64,000 nt of DNA from Kineosporia aurantiaca JCM 3230 (GCA_000719025.1 JODP01000003.1:310001-374000), one strand, 5' to 3'; numbered from the stretch's first letter, positions 25,829 to 34,680 are shown. Notes: generated by a model from the sequence alone, not told the origin. Numbers and translations: made by a program.

Positions 25829-28800
25829 GTGGAACGTCCTTCTGGTCCATCGCGCGGTCGCTCCGGCGAACCGGACGGCGAGTCGAACGGCCAGGGCAAC
25901 GGTCTCGGTGGTCGACGTCTCGGCGCGCAGCAGGGACAGGGCCTGGGTGGCCGGCGGCTGGGCGGCCAGCAGGGTCGCCAGGGCCTGGGCGGGCACCGCA
26001 ACGCGAACAACGGCAACGGTCAGGGTCTGAGCAGTCGGCCCGCCGCCGAGGACCGCAGCGCCCCGAGCGAGCCGCCCCGCCGTCGTCCGGAGCCCCAGCA
26101 GCCGGCCCGCGACCCGCGACCGCCCCGGGATCAGCGCCCGCCCCGCCCCGAACCCCGTCCTTCGCGCGAGCAGTCCTACGAGCCGCGGTCATCGCGGGAT
26201 CAGCGTTACGAGCCGCAGCCCTCGCGCGAGCAGCGCTACGAACCGCAGCCCTCACGGGACCAGCGTTACGAGCCGCAGCCCTCGCGGGACCAGCGCTACG
26301 AACCGGTGCCGTCCGCCGATGGTCGCCGGGCCCGTTCCGCGGAGCCGATCGCCGAGCACCGCAGCGCCGCCACGGTCGCCCCGCCCGAGCCCCCGAGCCC
26401 GTACCGACGCGACCCGCAGGAGCGCGACGAGCCGTTGCGGCCGCGCAGCTCGCGGGCGCCCGAGCGCGCCCCTTCGCGTCCGATGGGCCCGCCTTCAGAC
26501 CCGTATGACACCCCGTCCGGGGGAGACCCGAGAGATCAGCACACGATTGCCTACGGCGCGTCGCCGTACGACGAGCTGGACGATCCGGCACAGTCGCCGG
26601 ACCGGATGTCCACCGGGCGGCGCATGCAGAACCGCATGATGGACAGCCGCGCCGGTCGTTACATTTCGAACACCGGTGCGCTGAACCTGTTCTCCCGGTC
26701 TGAGGAAGAGCCACTGGACAGTAGTGCGCCCCCGGTCGGCCGCCGGGCCCCTCGAGGGCGCGGGGGCGGCCCCGCCGGGCCCAAGCAGGGGTACCACCGG
26801 ATCATCAACTACCCGCAATGGGGCAAGCGCGGATTCCGGCGCTGGCTGCCGTCGTGGAAGCTGGTCACCACCACGTTCTTCCTGTGCGTGCTCGGCGTGG
26901 TCGGCGTGGTGTTCTGGTTCTACAACTCCGTCTCGCTGCCCACCCAGGACCCGAAGACGCTGGCCCAGACCACCACGGTCTACTTCGCCGGCGACAAGAG
27001 CGAGATCGGCAAGCTCCAGGTGGAGAACCGGGAGAACATCGAGCTCGCCCAGGTGCCCAAAGAGGTCCAGGAGGCCGTGCTCGCCGCGGAGGACCACACG
27101 TTCTACGAGAACAGCGGCGTCAACCCCAGCTCGATCGCCCGGGCCGCACTGGCCGCGGTCAAGGGCGGTAACCAGCAGGGTGGCTCGACGATCAGCCAGC
27201 AGTACATCAAGAACGTGTACGACCAGAAGGACCTGTCGTACAAGCGCAAGCTGCGCGAGGCCGTGCTGGCGATCAAGATCAACAAGTCGCTCTCCAAGGA
27301 CAAGATCCTCGAGCGCTACCTGAACACCATTTACTGGGGTCGGGGCGCCTGGGGCATCCAGGCCGCGTCGAAGGCCTACTTCGACAAGGACGTGGAGAAG
27401 CTCACCCCCAGCGAGGGCGCTTACCTGGCCGGCATCATCAACGCCCCAGAGGCCGCCGACCCGCGTAAGGACGCGGCGGGCAAGGAGCGCGCCCAGTTCC
27501 GCTGGGGGGTGGTCACCAGCGCGATGGAGAAGTACGGCTGGCTGAGCTCGGAGGACCAGGCCAAGCTCAAGTTCCCGAACGTGATCAAGGAGAAGCCGCA
27601 GACCGCGATCAAGGGCCAGAACGCCTACCTGATGGAAACGGTGCAGGAAGAGGCGGCCAAGGATCTCGGGATCGACGTCGGCCAGCTCTCCCGGGGTGGC
27701 TACGCCATCCACACCACCTTCAACCAGCGCCTGGTCAAGGCCGGGGCCAAGGCGGTGAAGGACGTGATGCCGGCCGACACCCCGAAGGGCATCCGGATCG
27801 GGATGGCCTCGATCAACCCGCAGACCGGGGCGGTGCTCGCGATCTACGGCGGCTCCGACATCAACAAGCAGCTCAACCAGGCCACCAAGGACCGGTCCCA
27901 GGGAGCCTCGACGTTCAAGGCCTTCGCCCTGATGGCCGCCCTGGAGGACGGGTACAGCCTGGACACCTACTTCAAGGCCCCCGGCAAAATGATCATCAAT
28001 GGTCAGCCGGTGCGTAACGACGGCTACGAGGACCTCGGCTGGATCAACCTGATCAAGGCCACCGCGCACTCGGTGAACACGGTCTATGTACAGCTCAACA
28101 ATGAGATGGGGCCGAAGCTCACGCAGGCGGCGGCGATCAAGGCCGGCATCCCGAAGGACACCCCGGACCTCAAGGACAACCTGGTCAACGTGCTGGGTTC
28201 GGCCAACGTGCACCCGATCGACCTGGCCAGTGCCTACGGCACCATCGCGGATCAGGGCGTGCGCCACCCGTGGTTCACGGTCTCCTCGATCACCGAGGCC
28301 GGCACCGGCAAGGAGCTCTACTCGGTGCCCCCCTCCACCACCAAGGGGGTGCGGGTGTTCGACAAGGACAAGACCGCGGACGCCACCTACGCCCTGCAGG
28401 ACGTGGTCAAGGAGGGCACCGGTACCGCAGCTAAGGTCCTGAACCGCCCGATCGCCGGTAAGACCGGTACCTCCACCGACAGCAAGTCGGCCTGGTTCGT
28501 CGGCTTCACCCCGCAGGTGGTCACCGCGGTGGGTATGCACGAGGTGGGCAAGGACGGTCAGAAGATCATCGGGATGGACGGGTTCGGCGGCGTCAACTAC
28601 ATCGTCGGCGGCTCGTTCCCGATCCGGATCTGGACCGAGTACATGCAGGCCGCGCTCGAGGGTAAGCAGGTCATCGATTTCGAGCAGCCGACTCACGGAG
28701 GTGAGGTGCTTCATGCCTCGCCGACGCCGACGGTCACCCAGACGCCGACCCCGAGTGCGACGCCGTCTGAGGACGACAACCCGATGCCGACCCAGACGCA

Positions 28801-28981
28801 GGTGCCGACGCCCACCAATACCTGGCAGACTCCGACGCCGACCGGTACCGACGACTCCGGTACTGAGACGCCGACGACGGATCCGGGCAACGGCACGACG
28901 ACGACCACCGACGACGGCACGAACGGCAACGGCAACGGCAACGGTAATGGCAACGGTGGCGGGGGTAACGGGAACGGATGA
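25829..28981 (+). CDS. Class A penicillin-binding protein (PonA1-like)
   Basis: A bifunctional peptidoglycan synthase of 1050 residues. A disordered cytoplasmic N-terminus of about 330 residues carries five 10-residue repeats. A membrane helix follows (VTTTFFLCVLGVVGVVFWFY), then a GT51 glycosyltransferase domain with AAEDHTFYENSG and GGSTISQQYIKN. The transpeptidase domain has SxxK in GASTFKAFAL, SVN in AHSVNTVY and KTGTS. The tail is Thr/Pro-rich and ends in Asn-Gly repeats. The GTG at 25829 is preferred because AGGAGG lies 10 nt upstream; the reading frame stays open further upstream. Its stop overlaps the next start as ATGA. Context matches ponA1 (Rv0050), though naming by context is tentative. 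Confidence 0.92.
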   Translation: MERPSGPSRGRSGEPDGESNGQGNGLGGRRLGAQQGQGLGGRRLGGQQGRQGLGGHRNANNGNGQGLSSRPAAEDRSAPSEPPRRRPEPQQPARDPRPPRDQRPPRPEPRPSREQSYEPRSSRDQRYEPQPSREQRYEPQPSRDQRYEPQPSRDQRYEPVPSADGRRARSAEPIAEHRSAATVAPPEPPSPYRRDPQERDEPLRPRSSRAPERAPSRPMGPPSDPYDTPSGGDPRDQHTIAYGASPYDELDDPAQSPDRMSTGRRMQNRMMDSRAGRYISNTGALNLFSRSEEEPLDSSAPPVGRRAPRGRGGGPAGPKQGYHRIINYPQWGKRGFRRWLPSWKLVTTTFFLCVLGVVGVVFWFYNSVSLPTQDPKTLAQTTTVYFAGDKSEIGKLQVENRENIELAQVPKEVQEAVLAAEDHTFYENSGVNPSSIARAALAAVKGGNQQGGSTISQQYIKNVYDQKDLSYKRKLREAVLAIKINKSLSKDKILERYLNTIYWGRGAWGIQAASKAYFDKDVEKLTPSEGAYLAGIINAPEAADPRKDAAGKERAQFRWGVVTSAMEKYGWLSSEDQAKLKFPNVIKEKPQTAIKGQNAYLMETVQEEAAKDLGIDVGQLSRGGYAIHTTFNQRLVKAGAKAVKDVMPADTPKGIRIGMASINPQTGAVLAIYGGSDINKQLNQATKDRSQGASTFKAFALMAALEDGYSLDTYFKAPGKMIINGQPVRNDGYEDLGWINLIKATAHSVNTVYVQLNNEMGPKLTQAAAIKAGIPKDTPDLKDNLVNVLGSANVHPIDLASAYGTIADQGVRHPWFTVSSITEAGTGKELYSVPPSTTKGVRVFDKDKTADATYALQDVVKEGTGTAAKVLNRPIAGKTGTSTDSKSAWFVGFTPQVVTAVGMHEVGKDGQKIIGMDGFGGVNYIVGGSFPIRIWTEYMQAALEGKQVIDFEQPTHGGEVLHASPTPTVTQTPTPSATPSEDDNPMPTQTQVPTPTNTWQTPTPTGTDDSGTETPTTDPGNGTTTTTDDGTNGNGNGNGNGNGGGGNGNG
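26161..26310 (+). repeat. Five tandem 30-bp repeats in the PBP N-terminus
   Basis: Five consecutive in-frame 30-nt units encode variants of SREQRYEPQP, alternating E/D. They lie in the disordered cytoplasmic tail before the membrane helix. Codon-level divergence shows the array is coding and under protein-level constraint. Confidence 0.9.
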
Positions 28982-30654
28982 CAGGACGCCGGGTCCGGCA
29001 GCCCAGCGTGAAGCCGGGCTCGCCCCGCTGGTCGCAGACGCCGGCTGAGACCGATGACGGGGAGGGCGTGTACGCGCCTTCCCGGCTGGACCCACTGGTC
29101 CGTTCGGCGAGCCCGGTGATCGGCGGCCCGGCCGGCCGGCGTCTCGCCTCGGCCACCGGCTTCTGGCGGGCGGCAACGGTTCTCGTGCTGCTCTCGGCGG
29201 TCGTGTTCGGCCTCGGCATCGTGCAGAAGCAGCACTGCCGGGCCGACGGCTGGTCCTCGCCGGACCAGTTCTGGCACGCCTGCTACAGCGACATCCCGGT
29301 GATCTACGCCAGTTCCGGGCTGGGTGGGGCCGACCGCCCGGACCTCAGCGCGGCGCTCGGCTCGGCCGGTGGCCTGGGCCAGCCGCCCCTCGCCGGTCTG
29401 CTGATGTGGGTCACCTCGGGCATGGTCGACGGCTCGCAGGTGGACGCGAACCGCACCTTCTTCGACCTGACCGCGCTGCTGCTGGCCGCGCTCCTGGCGG
29501 TCGGCGTGGCCGCGACCACGTTCACCCTCGGCCGGCGCGGCTGGGACGCGTCGCACCTGGCGCTCAGCCCGGTGCTGATCACCGCCGGGCTGATCTCCTA
29601 CCAGGTGCTCGGCGTCGTGCTGGTCGCCCTCGCCCTCTTCGCGTTGTCCCGCAGCCGCGCCTTGGTGGGCGGACTCCTCCTCGGTGCGGCGGTGGCGGCC
29701 GCACCCCAGCTGGCGGTCGTCGGCGTCGTGGTTGCCGTGCTCGCTCTCTGGCGAAGTGGTTCCTACGTGGAGGATCAGCACGAGGCGGGCCGGGATCCGC
29801 GGGCCTTGGCCGGTGTCTCCTTCGCCGGAACCGCGCTGGTCACCTGGCTGGTGCTGCGGATTCTCCTGCTGCCCGGCCTGACCGGTGAGTTCGGCAGCGT
29901 CTGGCGGGCCTGGCGGCACGGTGCCCCGGGGTACGGCTCGCTCTGGCTGGTGCCGCAGCTGCTCGGCGCCTCCGAACCGGAACCCGCATCGTCCTGGGGC
30001 GGCCGGTTCGCCCAGGCGCTGTTCGGCTGGATGTTCAGCACCGGCGCGCTGAGCGGCACCGCGACCTCGGTGCTGGTTGTGCTTGCGCTGCTGGTGGGCG
30101 CGGCCGTCCTGCTGCGCTTCACGATCACCCGGGTAGCGCCCCTCTCCCCGATCCGGGCCGGGGGCGCGCGCCTGGACCAGGACTCGTCCACCACGATGGC
30201 CGACTGGGTGACCAGCCGGGTCGCCCCGGCGTCCCTGGCCGCCCTGGCCATCACCCTGGTGACCGCCAAGTCGCTGCCGGCCCAGGCGTCCTTACTGCTG
30301 CTGCCCCTGATCGCCCTGAGCGGGCTGCGCTGGCGCGACCATCTGATCTGGGCCGCCACCGAGGCGGTCTACTTCGTCGGCATCTGGCTGTACATCGCGG
30401 CCGAGACCACCGCCAACCGCGGCCTGCCCTCGCAGTTCTACCTGATCATGCTGCTGGCCCGGCTGGCCGGGATCGTCTGGGTGGGGGTGCAGGGGGTGCT
30501 CGTCTACCGGGCCTCGGCCGCTCCGGACCCGGCCTTTCCGGATCCGGCCCTGACCACCGGCAGCCTCCGGATCGCCGAGATTTCTTCTCCGGGCCTTGAC
30601 GAAGGTACGCTGCTGGGCGATCGGGATGCTGGTACGCCCCACTCCCTGGGGTGA
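28978..30654 (+). CDS. DUF2029 / glycosyltransferase-87 family integral membrane protein
   Basis: A 558-residue multi-pass membrane protein with about 10-12 hydrophobic stretches (for example WRAATVLVLLSAVVFGLGIV, SLAALAITLVTAKSL and LIMLLARLAGIVWVGVQGVL). It is the positional equivalent of Rv0051 next to ponA1. GT87/DUF2029 proteins include polyprenyl-phosphate-mannose-dependent mannosyltransferases, but this member is uncharacterised. Its ATG overlaps the PBP stop (ATGA), so translation is coupled to the penicillin-binding protein. It ends 76 bp before rpsF. Confidence 0.75.
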   Translation: MTGRRVRQPSVKPGSPRWSQTPAETDDGEGVYAPSRLDPLVRSASPVIGGPAGRRLASATGFWRAATVLVLLSAVVFGLGIVQKQHCRADGWSSPDQFWHACYSDIPVIYASSGLGGADRPDLSAALGSAGGLGQPPLAGLLMWVTSGMVDGSQVDANRTFFDLTALLLAALLAVGVAATTFTLGRRGWDASHLALSPVLITAGLISYQVLGVVLVALALFALSRSRALVGGLLLGAAVAAAPQLAVVGVVVAVLALWRSGSYVEDQHEAGRDPRALAGVSFAGTALVTWLVLRILLLPGLTGEFGSVWRAWRHGAPGYGSLWLVPQLLGASEPEPASSWGGRFAQALFGWMFSTGALSGTATSVLVVLALLVGAAVLLRFTITRVAPLSPIRAGGARLDQDSSTTMADWVTSRVAPASLAALAITLVTAKSLPAQASLLLLPLIALSGLRWRDHLIWAATEAVYFVGIWLYIAAETTANRGLPSQFYLIMLLARLAGIVWVGVQGVLVYRASAAPDPAFPDPALTTGSLRIAEISSPGLDEGTLLGDRDAGTPHSLG

Positions 30655-30685
30655 ACCGCTCCCGGCGACGCAACAGCCCTCCTGT

Positions 30686-30702
30686 CACGGAGAGACCGTG
30701 AC
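30686..30702 (+). promoter_or_regulatory. Hairpin in the rpsF leader
   Basis: TCACGG and CCGTGA form a 6-bp stem with loop AGAGA, 28 bp before the rpsF start, followed by another CCG. Many bacterial rpsF leaders carry an S6:S18-binding hairpin with an essential CCG; this is a weak candidate for such autoregulation. Confidence 0.25.
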
Positions 30703-30730
30703 CGTCCAGACCAGAGGAGGTGGGTTACGC

Positions 30731-31021
30731 ATGCGTCAGTACGAGTTGATGGTCATCCTCGACCCCGAGCTTGAGGAGCGGACCGTCGCGCCCTCGCTCG
30801 ACAAGTTCCTGAACGTCATCCGCAAGGGTGGCGGGACCGTCGAGAAGGTCGACATCTGGGGCCGGCGACGGCTCGCGTACGAGATTCAGAAGAAGGCCGA
30901 AGGCATCTACGCGCTGGTCGACATGACCACGACGCCGGCCGACGCCAAGGAGCTGGACCGCCAGCTGAACCTCAACGAGTCGGTGCTGCGGACGAAGCTG
31001 ATCCGCCCCGGCGCTCGCTGA
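30731..31021 (+). CDS. rpsF: Ribosomal protein S6
   Basis: A 96-residue S6 (MRQYELMVILDPELEERTV; WGRRRLAYEIQKKAEGIYAL), complete and of normal length. It binds 16S rRNA together with S18 in the small-subunit platform. A strong AGAGGAGG ribosome binding site precedes the ATG. It is first in the rpsF-ssb-rpsR-rplI operon, the universal actinobacterial arrangement. Confidence 0.97.
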   Translation: MRQYELMVILDPELEERTVAPSLDKFLNVIRKGGGTVEKVDIWGRRRLAYEIQKKAEGIYALVDMTTTPADAKELDRQLNLNESVLRTKLIRPGAR

Positions 31022-31079
31022 TCTCCTCACCGACCGTCCGCCACACCATTAGCAACCAGCAGGACCGGAGAGAAACCGC

Positions 31080-31655
31080 ATGGCCGGCGACACGACGCTC
31101 ACGCTGATCGGCAACCTCACGAACGACCCCGAACTGCGGTTCACCCCGTCCGGGGCCGCGGTGGCCAACTTCACCGTCGCCTCGACCCCCCGCGCGTTCG
31201 ACCGCCAGTCGAACGAGTGGAAGGACGGGGAAACGCTGTTCATGCGCTGCTCGGTCTGGCGTGAGGCGGCGGAGAACGTCGCCGAGTCGCTGACCCGTGG
31301 CTCCCGGGTGATCGTCACCGGACGGCTGAAGAGCCGGACGTACGACACCCGTGAGGGCGAGAAGCGCACGGTGGTCGAGCTCGAGGTCGATGAGCTGGGC
31401 CCGTCGCTGCGTTACGCCACCGCCAAGGTCGCCAAGACCCAGCGCGGGGGCGGGGGCGGCGGAGGAAACTTCGGCGGCAACGGTGGCGGTGGTAACGGCG
31501 GTGGCGGCTTCTCCGGTGGGGGAGGCGGCAACGGCGGTGGCGGGTATTCCGGTGGCGGCGGTGGCCAGTCCGGCCCGGCCGACGACCCGTGGGCCACGGG
31601 TCCGGCGTCCGGTGGCGGCGGTTTCGGCGGCAGCCAGGAAGAGCCTCCCTTCTGA
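31080..31655 (+). CDS. ssb: Single-stranded DNA-binding protein
   Basis: A 191-residue SSB. The N-terminal OB fold (DTTLTLIGNLTNDPELRFTP; FMRCSVWREAAENVAESL) is followed by a Gly-rich linker of about 60 residues and the acidic tip EEPPF, which recruits replication and repair partners. It binds single-stranded DNA as a tetramer during replication. The ATG at 31080 has GGAG upstream. It lies between the S6 and S18 genes as in other actinobacteria. Confidence 0.97.
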   Translation: MAGDTTLTLIGNLTNDPELRFTPSGAAVANFTVASTPRAFDRQSNEWKDGETLFMRCSVWREAAENVAESLTRGSRVIVTGRLKSRTYDTREGEKRTVVELEVDELGPSLRYATAKVAKTQRGGGGGGGNFGGNGGGGNGGGGFSGGGGGNGGGGYSGGGGGQSGPADDPWATGPASGGGGFGGSQEEPPF

Positions 31656-31710
31656 TCTTTTACGCCGGCTCCGGCCGGCACACCCACTCGTGCAGTAAGG
31701 AGTAACCACG

Positions 31711-31947
31711 ATGGCTAAGCCACCCGTGCGCAAGCCCAAGAAGAAGCAGAACCCGCTGAAGGCCGCCAAGATCACGGTGGTCGACTACAAGGACACCGCT
31801 CTGCTGCGGAAGTTCATCTCCGACCGGGGCAAGATCCGGGCCCGTCGGGTCACCGGGGTCACGGTGCAGCAGCAGCGCGAGATCGCCAAGGCCGTCAAGA
31901 ACGCGCGGGAGATGGCCCTGCTGCCGTACTCCAGCTCGGCTCGCTGA
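31711..31947 (+). CDS. rpsR: Ribosomal protein S18, cysteine-free form
   Basis: A 78-residue S18 (DYKDTALLRKFISDRGKIRA; QREIAKAVKNAREMALLPY). The positions that carry the CxxC pair and a third Cys/His in zinc-binding S18 proteins are replaced here (KKKQNPLKAAKIT and TGVTVQQQRE). It is therefore a zinc-independent version in the main operon. S18 pairs with S6 on 16S rRNA. A clear AAGGAG lies upstream. Confidence 0.95.
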   Translation: MAKPPVRKPKKKQNPLKAAKITVVDYKDTALLRKFISDRGKIRARRVTGVTVQQQREIAKAVKNAREMALLPYSSSAR

Positions 31948-31961
31948 GAGGAGACGCGCAG

Positions 31962-32411
31962 ATGAAGCTCATCCTCACGCAGGAAGTCTCGGGCCTGGGT
32001 ACCCCGGGCGACGTGGTCGAGGTCAAGGACGGCTACGGCCGTAACTACCTCGTCCCGCGCGGTCTGGCCACCACCTGGTCGAAGGGCGGCGAGAAGCAGG
32101 TCAGCGCGATCCGTAAGGCGCGCAAGACCCGCGAGATCGCGACCCTCGACGAGGCCAAGGCGGTCAAGCAGCGGCTCGAGGCCAAGCCGGTCCGCCTGGC
32201 GGTCCGCGCCGGTACCGCCGGCCGGCTGTTCGGTGCGGTCACGCCGTCCGACATCGCCTCGGCGATCGTCGCGGCCGACGGCCCGCAGGTGGACCGCCGC
32301 AAGGTGGAGCTGCCGCAGGCGATCAAGACCACCGGCGACCACACCGCCCACGTCCGGCTCCACCCGGACGTCCAGGCGAAGGTGACGCTGCGGGTTGTTG
32401 CCGAGAGCTGA
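31962..32411 (+). CDS. rplI: Ribosomal protein L9
   Basis: A 149-residue L9 with the conserved N-terminal domain MKLILTQEVSGLGTPGDVV and KDGYGRNYLVPRGLA, a connecting helix and a C-terminal rRNA-binding domain. Full length. AGAGGAG precedes the ATG. It is last in the operon and followed by a strong terminator 31 bp downstream. Confidence 0.97.
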   Translation: MKLILTQEVSGLGTPGDVVEVKDGYGRNYLVPRGLATTWSKGGEKQVSAIRKARKTREIATLDEAKAVKQRLEAKPVRLAVRAGTAGRLFGAVTPSDIASAIVAADGPQVDRRKVELPQAIKTTGDHTAHVRLHPDVQAKVTLRVVAES

Positions 32412-32442
32412 TCGCTCTCTGCTCGAAGCACCCCCGGGCTCG

Positions 32443-32490
32443 GAAGAACCCCCGGCTCCTGCTCAGGCAGGAACCGGGGGTTCTTCGTTT
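32443..32490 (+). terminator. Rho-independent terminator of the rpsF-ssb-rpsR-rplI operon
   Basis: A 13-bp perfect stem (32443-32455 with 32474-32486) holding an inner TCCTG/CAGGA stem and followed by GTTTTG. This is the most canonical terminator in the window. Confidence 0.88.
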
Positions 32491-32563
32491 TGTCCCGAAC
32501 CGCTCGCCAAGGTCCGCCGGGCAGCGTCGCCGCCCACAAGCGTCCTCAATTACGAAGTTTCTG

Positions 32564-32571
32564 TTGCGCAA
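32564..32571. promoter_or_regulatory. Palindrome in the ArsR promoter region
   Basis: TTGCGCAA, a perfect 8-bp palindrome within a locally AT-rich stretch (about 32547-32590) upstream of the ArsR gene. TAAATA follows 13 bp later and may be the -10 element. It could be the autoregulatory operator of the ArsR-type repressor. Confidence 0.3.
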
Positions 32572-32599
32572 TTTCTCTTGCATAAATACCGTGGAATGT

Positions 32600-33163
32600 A
32601 TGACCGATGATGGTGTGCAGCAGGTGACCGAGACCCAGGTACTCGCGGCGATGACCCATCCACTCCGCCGGAGAATCCTGGATGTGCTCAAAGTTGATGG
32701 CCCGTCCACGGTTTCGGCCCTGGCCGGACGACTTGGGCAGCAACCGGCGAACGTCAGCCACCACCTGCGGGTGCTGCGCGACGGCGGCCTGGTCGAGCCG
32801 GCGCCCGAGCTGGTCCGCGATCGGCGGGAAAGCTGGTGGCGGCTGGTTTCGTCCGGTCTGCGCTGGTCCAGCCGCGATTTCGAGGACGAGGTGGTGGTTG
32901 AGGCGGCCCAAATGCTTAATCTCGAACACCACGCCGGGCTGGTGCGCACCTGGCTCGCGGCAGACGAGGAGCAGCGTGAAGCCTGGGGTGACGGGCCGTT
33001 CTCCTCAGACAAGTGGCTACGCCTTACCCCAGACGAGCTCGCCGAGCTGTCACGCGAGGTTGTCGGTCTGTTCGATCGTTGGGCGCAGCGAGATGTACCG
33101 GACGACGGGGAAACCCGAGAACCCGTGTTCCTGTTCGCCTTCGGGGTACCGGCACAGCCATGA
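32600..33163 (+). CDS. ArsR-family (HTH_20) transcriptional regulator
   Basis: A 187-residue protein. The winged helix covers residues about 10-85 (LAAMTHPLRRRILDVLKVDG; LGQQPANVSHHLRVLRDGGL), and a helical C-terminal domain follows (LEHHAGLVRTWLAADEEQRE). No obvious metal-binding Cys cluster is present, so it is probably a small-molecule rather than metal sensor. The ATG at 32600 is chosen over the upstream in-frame start because it is closer to the weak GGA signal and gives a normal N-terminus. Its stop overlaps the following MFS start as ATGA, which indicates a repressor-exporter pair. Confidence 0.82.
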   Translation: MTDDGVQQVTETQVLAAMTHPLRRRILDVLKVDGPSTVSALAGRLGQQPANVSHHLRVLRDGGLVEPAPELVRDRRESWWRLVSSGLRWSSRDFEDEVVVEAAQMLNLEHHAGLVRTWLAADEEQREAWGDGPFSSDKWLRLTPDELAELSREVVGLFDRWAQRDVPDDGETREPVFLFAFGVPAQP

Positions 33164-34404
33164 ACCGGGACTTCCGGCTGATCCTCGGCGGAGAGACCAC
33201 CAGTGCGCTGGGAACGTCCGTCACCGCCACCGCGCTTCCGCTCACTGCGGTGGCCGTTCTGGACGCCGGTGCCTTCGAAGTGGCCCTGATCAGCGCTTTG
33301 GCCTGGCTGCCCTGGCTTCTCGTAGGGCTGCAGGCCGGTGCCTGGGTAGACCGCCTACCCCTGCGCCCAGTTCTTCACACCGCCAACCTGCTCTGCGCCC
33401 TGCTCCTGGCCTCGGTGCCGGTCGCAGCCTGGGCCGGGCACCTCACCCGCATGCACCTCCTGGTAGCAGCCCTGTTCACGGGTGCGGCGGGGGTGTTCTT
33501 CCAGACAGCGCATCAGGTGTTCCTCTCCAGCGCGATAGCCGCTCCCGATCTACCTAAGGCGAATGCTGCCCTACAGGTAGGGGAATCCGTTACGCAGATC
33601 GCCGGGCCTGGGGTAGCAGGACTGCTGGCCCAGTTCGCCGGTGCCGTGCTGGGTTTGCTCCTGGATGCGGCCACCTTCTTGGTGTCGAGCCTTTGTCTCC
33701 TACAGGTGCGCGCCGAAACAGCCAGGCCGACTGATCCCTCAAGGCGCAGATTGCGCACGGAAATCGCCGAAGGCCTCCGGTTCGTAACCAAAGATCCCTT
33801 CCTGCGCGTTCTTACAGTTGGCGGCGCAGTCAGCAATCTTGCTCTGATCGGTTATCAGGCCATCCTGGTCGTCTTCCTGGTCCGCGAAATCGGCCTCGGC
33901 GCAGGTACGGCCGGGCTGGTCCTGTCGGCCATGAGTGCTGGTGGGGTGGCCGGGGGCGCCTTGGCCGGACGATTGGTGACGCGCTTCGGAACGGCTCGCG
34001 CGCTGCTGCTCAGCCACTTCACCACCGCTCCCGCCGCTCTGCTCATCCCCTTGACCGAATCCGGATCCCGACTCGGCTGTGCCATTGCCGGAGGAGCTCT
34101 GGTCGGGGCCGGGGTGGTTGCCGGGAACGTGATCAAGGGAACTTTCCGCCAGACCTACACCCCGCGTCCTCTGCTGGGGCGGGTGATCGTGACCATGCAG
34201 TTCCTGAACTACGGCACGATCCCGCTCGGCGCCCTGGCCGCCGGCGCGCTGAGCACCGCCATCGGGGTACGGGCGGCTCTGTGGATCAGCGTTGTGGGGG
34301 TCGCACTCGCACCGCTCGTCCTGCTGATCGGACCGATGCGCCGACTGCGCGACCTGCCGCTGTCCGCTCCGACGCGTCCTGCGGTGCTGATCGCCCACAG
34401 ATGA
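33160..34404 (+). CDS. MFS exporter paired with ArsR regulator
   Basis: A 414-residue DHA3/enterobactin-exporter-like major facilitator (DFRLILGGETTSALGTSVTA; LPWLLVGLQAGAWVDRLPLR) with about 12 membrane segments. The start overlaps the regulator stop, so translation is coupled. The pair probably handles a drug or natural product under control of the regulator. It interrupts the rplI-MATE-dnaB order seen in Streptomyces, and codon use looks slightly less GC-extreme than neighbours, which would fit an insertion. Confidence 0.82.
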   Translation: MNRDFRLILGGETTSALGTSVTATALPLTAVAVLDAGAFEVALISALAWLPWLLVGLQAGAWVDRLPLRPVLHTANLLCALLLASVPVAAWAGHLTRMHLLVAALFTGAAGVFFQTAHQVFLSSAIAAPDLPKANAALQVGESVTQIAGPGVAGLLAQFAGAVLGLLLDAATFLVSSLCLLQVRAETARPTDPSRRRLRTEIAEGLRFVTKDPFLRVLTVGGAVSNLALIGYQAILVVFLVREIGLGAGTAGLVLSAMSAGGVAGGALAGRLVTRFGTARALLLSHFTTAPAALLIPLTESGSRLGCAIAGGALVGAGVVAGNVIKGTFRQTYTPRPLLGRVIVTMQFLNYGTIPLGALAAGALSTAIGVRAALWISVVGVALAPLVLLIGPMRRLRDLPLSAPTRPAVLIAHR

Positions 34405-34461
34405 GCCGGGCACGGCGGATTGGCTATGGATCCGGGCGCCAGTCCCCGCACAATGGATCTC

Positions 34462-34680
34462 ATGAGTGACGAACCACGGCCCAGCTTCCGGCGCCGGGTC
34501 TACCTGAACCTGTTCAAGATCTTCGGCCCGGCCGACGTGCAGCCGGTCGGCCCGCCGCCCGCCCGCAACCCGCACGACCCGACCATTCCGGCGGGGTACC
34601 ACCTGGAGAAGTACACCCAGCCGGACGGGATCGAGAAGCACATCATGGTGCCGGACGGAAAAGACCGAACTCAGCGGTAA
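34462..34680 (+). CDS. Small conserved-looking hypothetical protein
   Basis: A 72-residue soluble protein, MSDEPRPSFRRRVYLNLFKI onwards, with a basic N-terminus, a Pro-rich middle (GPPPARNPHDPTIPAGYH) and a polar C-terminus. It has no cysteines, signal or membrane helix. The family is not recognised. The ATG at 34462 is chosen; another in-frame ATG is 9 nt upstream. Its 3' end overlaps the MATE stop by 10 bp. Codon usage fits a real gene. Confidence 0.6.
   Translation: MSDEPRPSFRRRVYLNLFKIFGPADVQPVGPPPARNPHDPTIPAGYHLEKYTQPDGIEKHIMVPDGKDRTQR

Noticed and set aside
26161..26310. CRISPR-like or minisatellite array
   Set aside because: Units are contiguous without spacers, exactly 30 bp and in frame with the PBP.
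26495..29176. 893-codon open frame antisense to the PBP gene
   Set aside because: Its translation is Arg/Gly/His/Asp-rich low complexity with no domain, and it mirrors the third-codon GC bias of the real gene.
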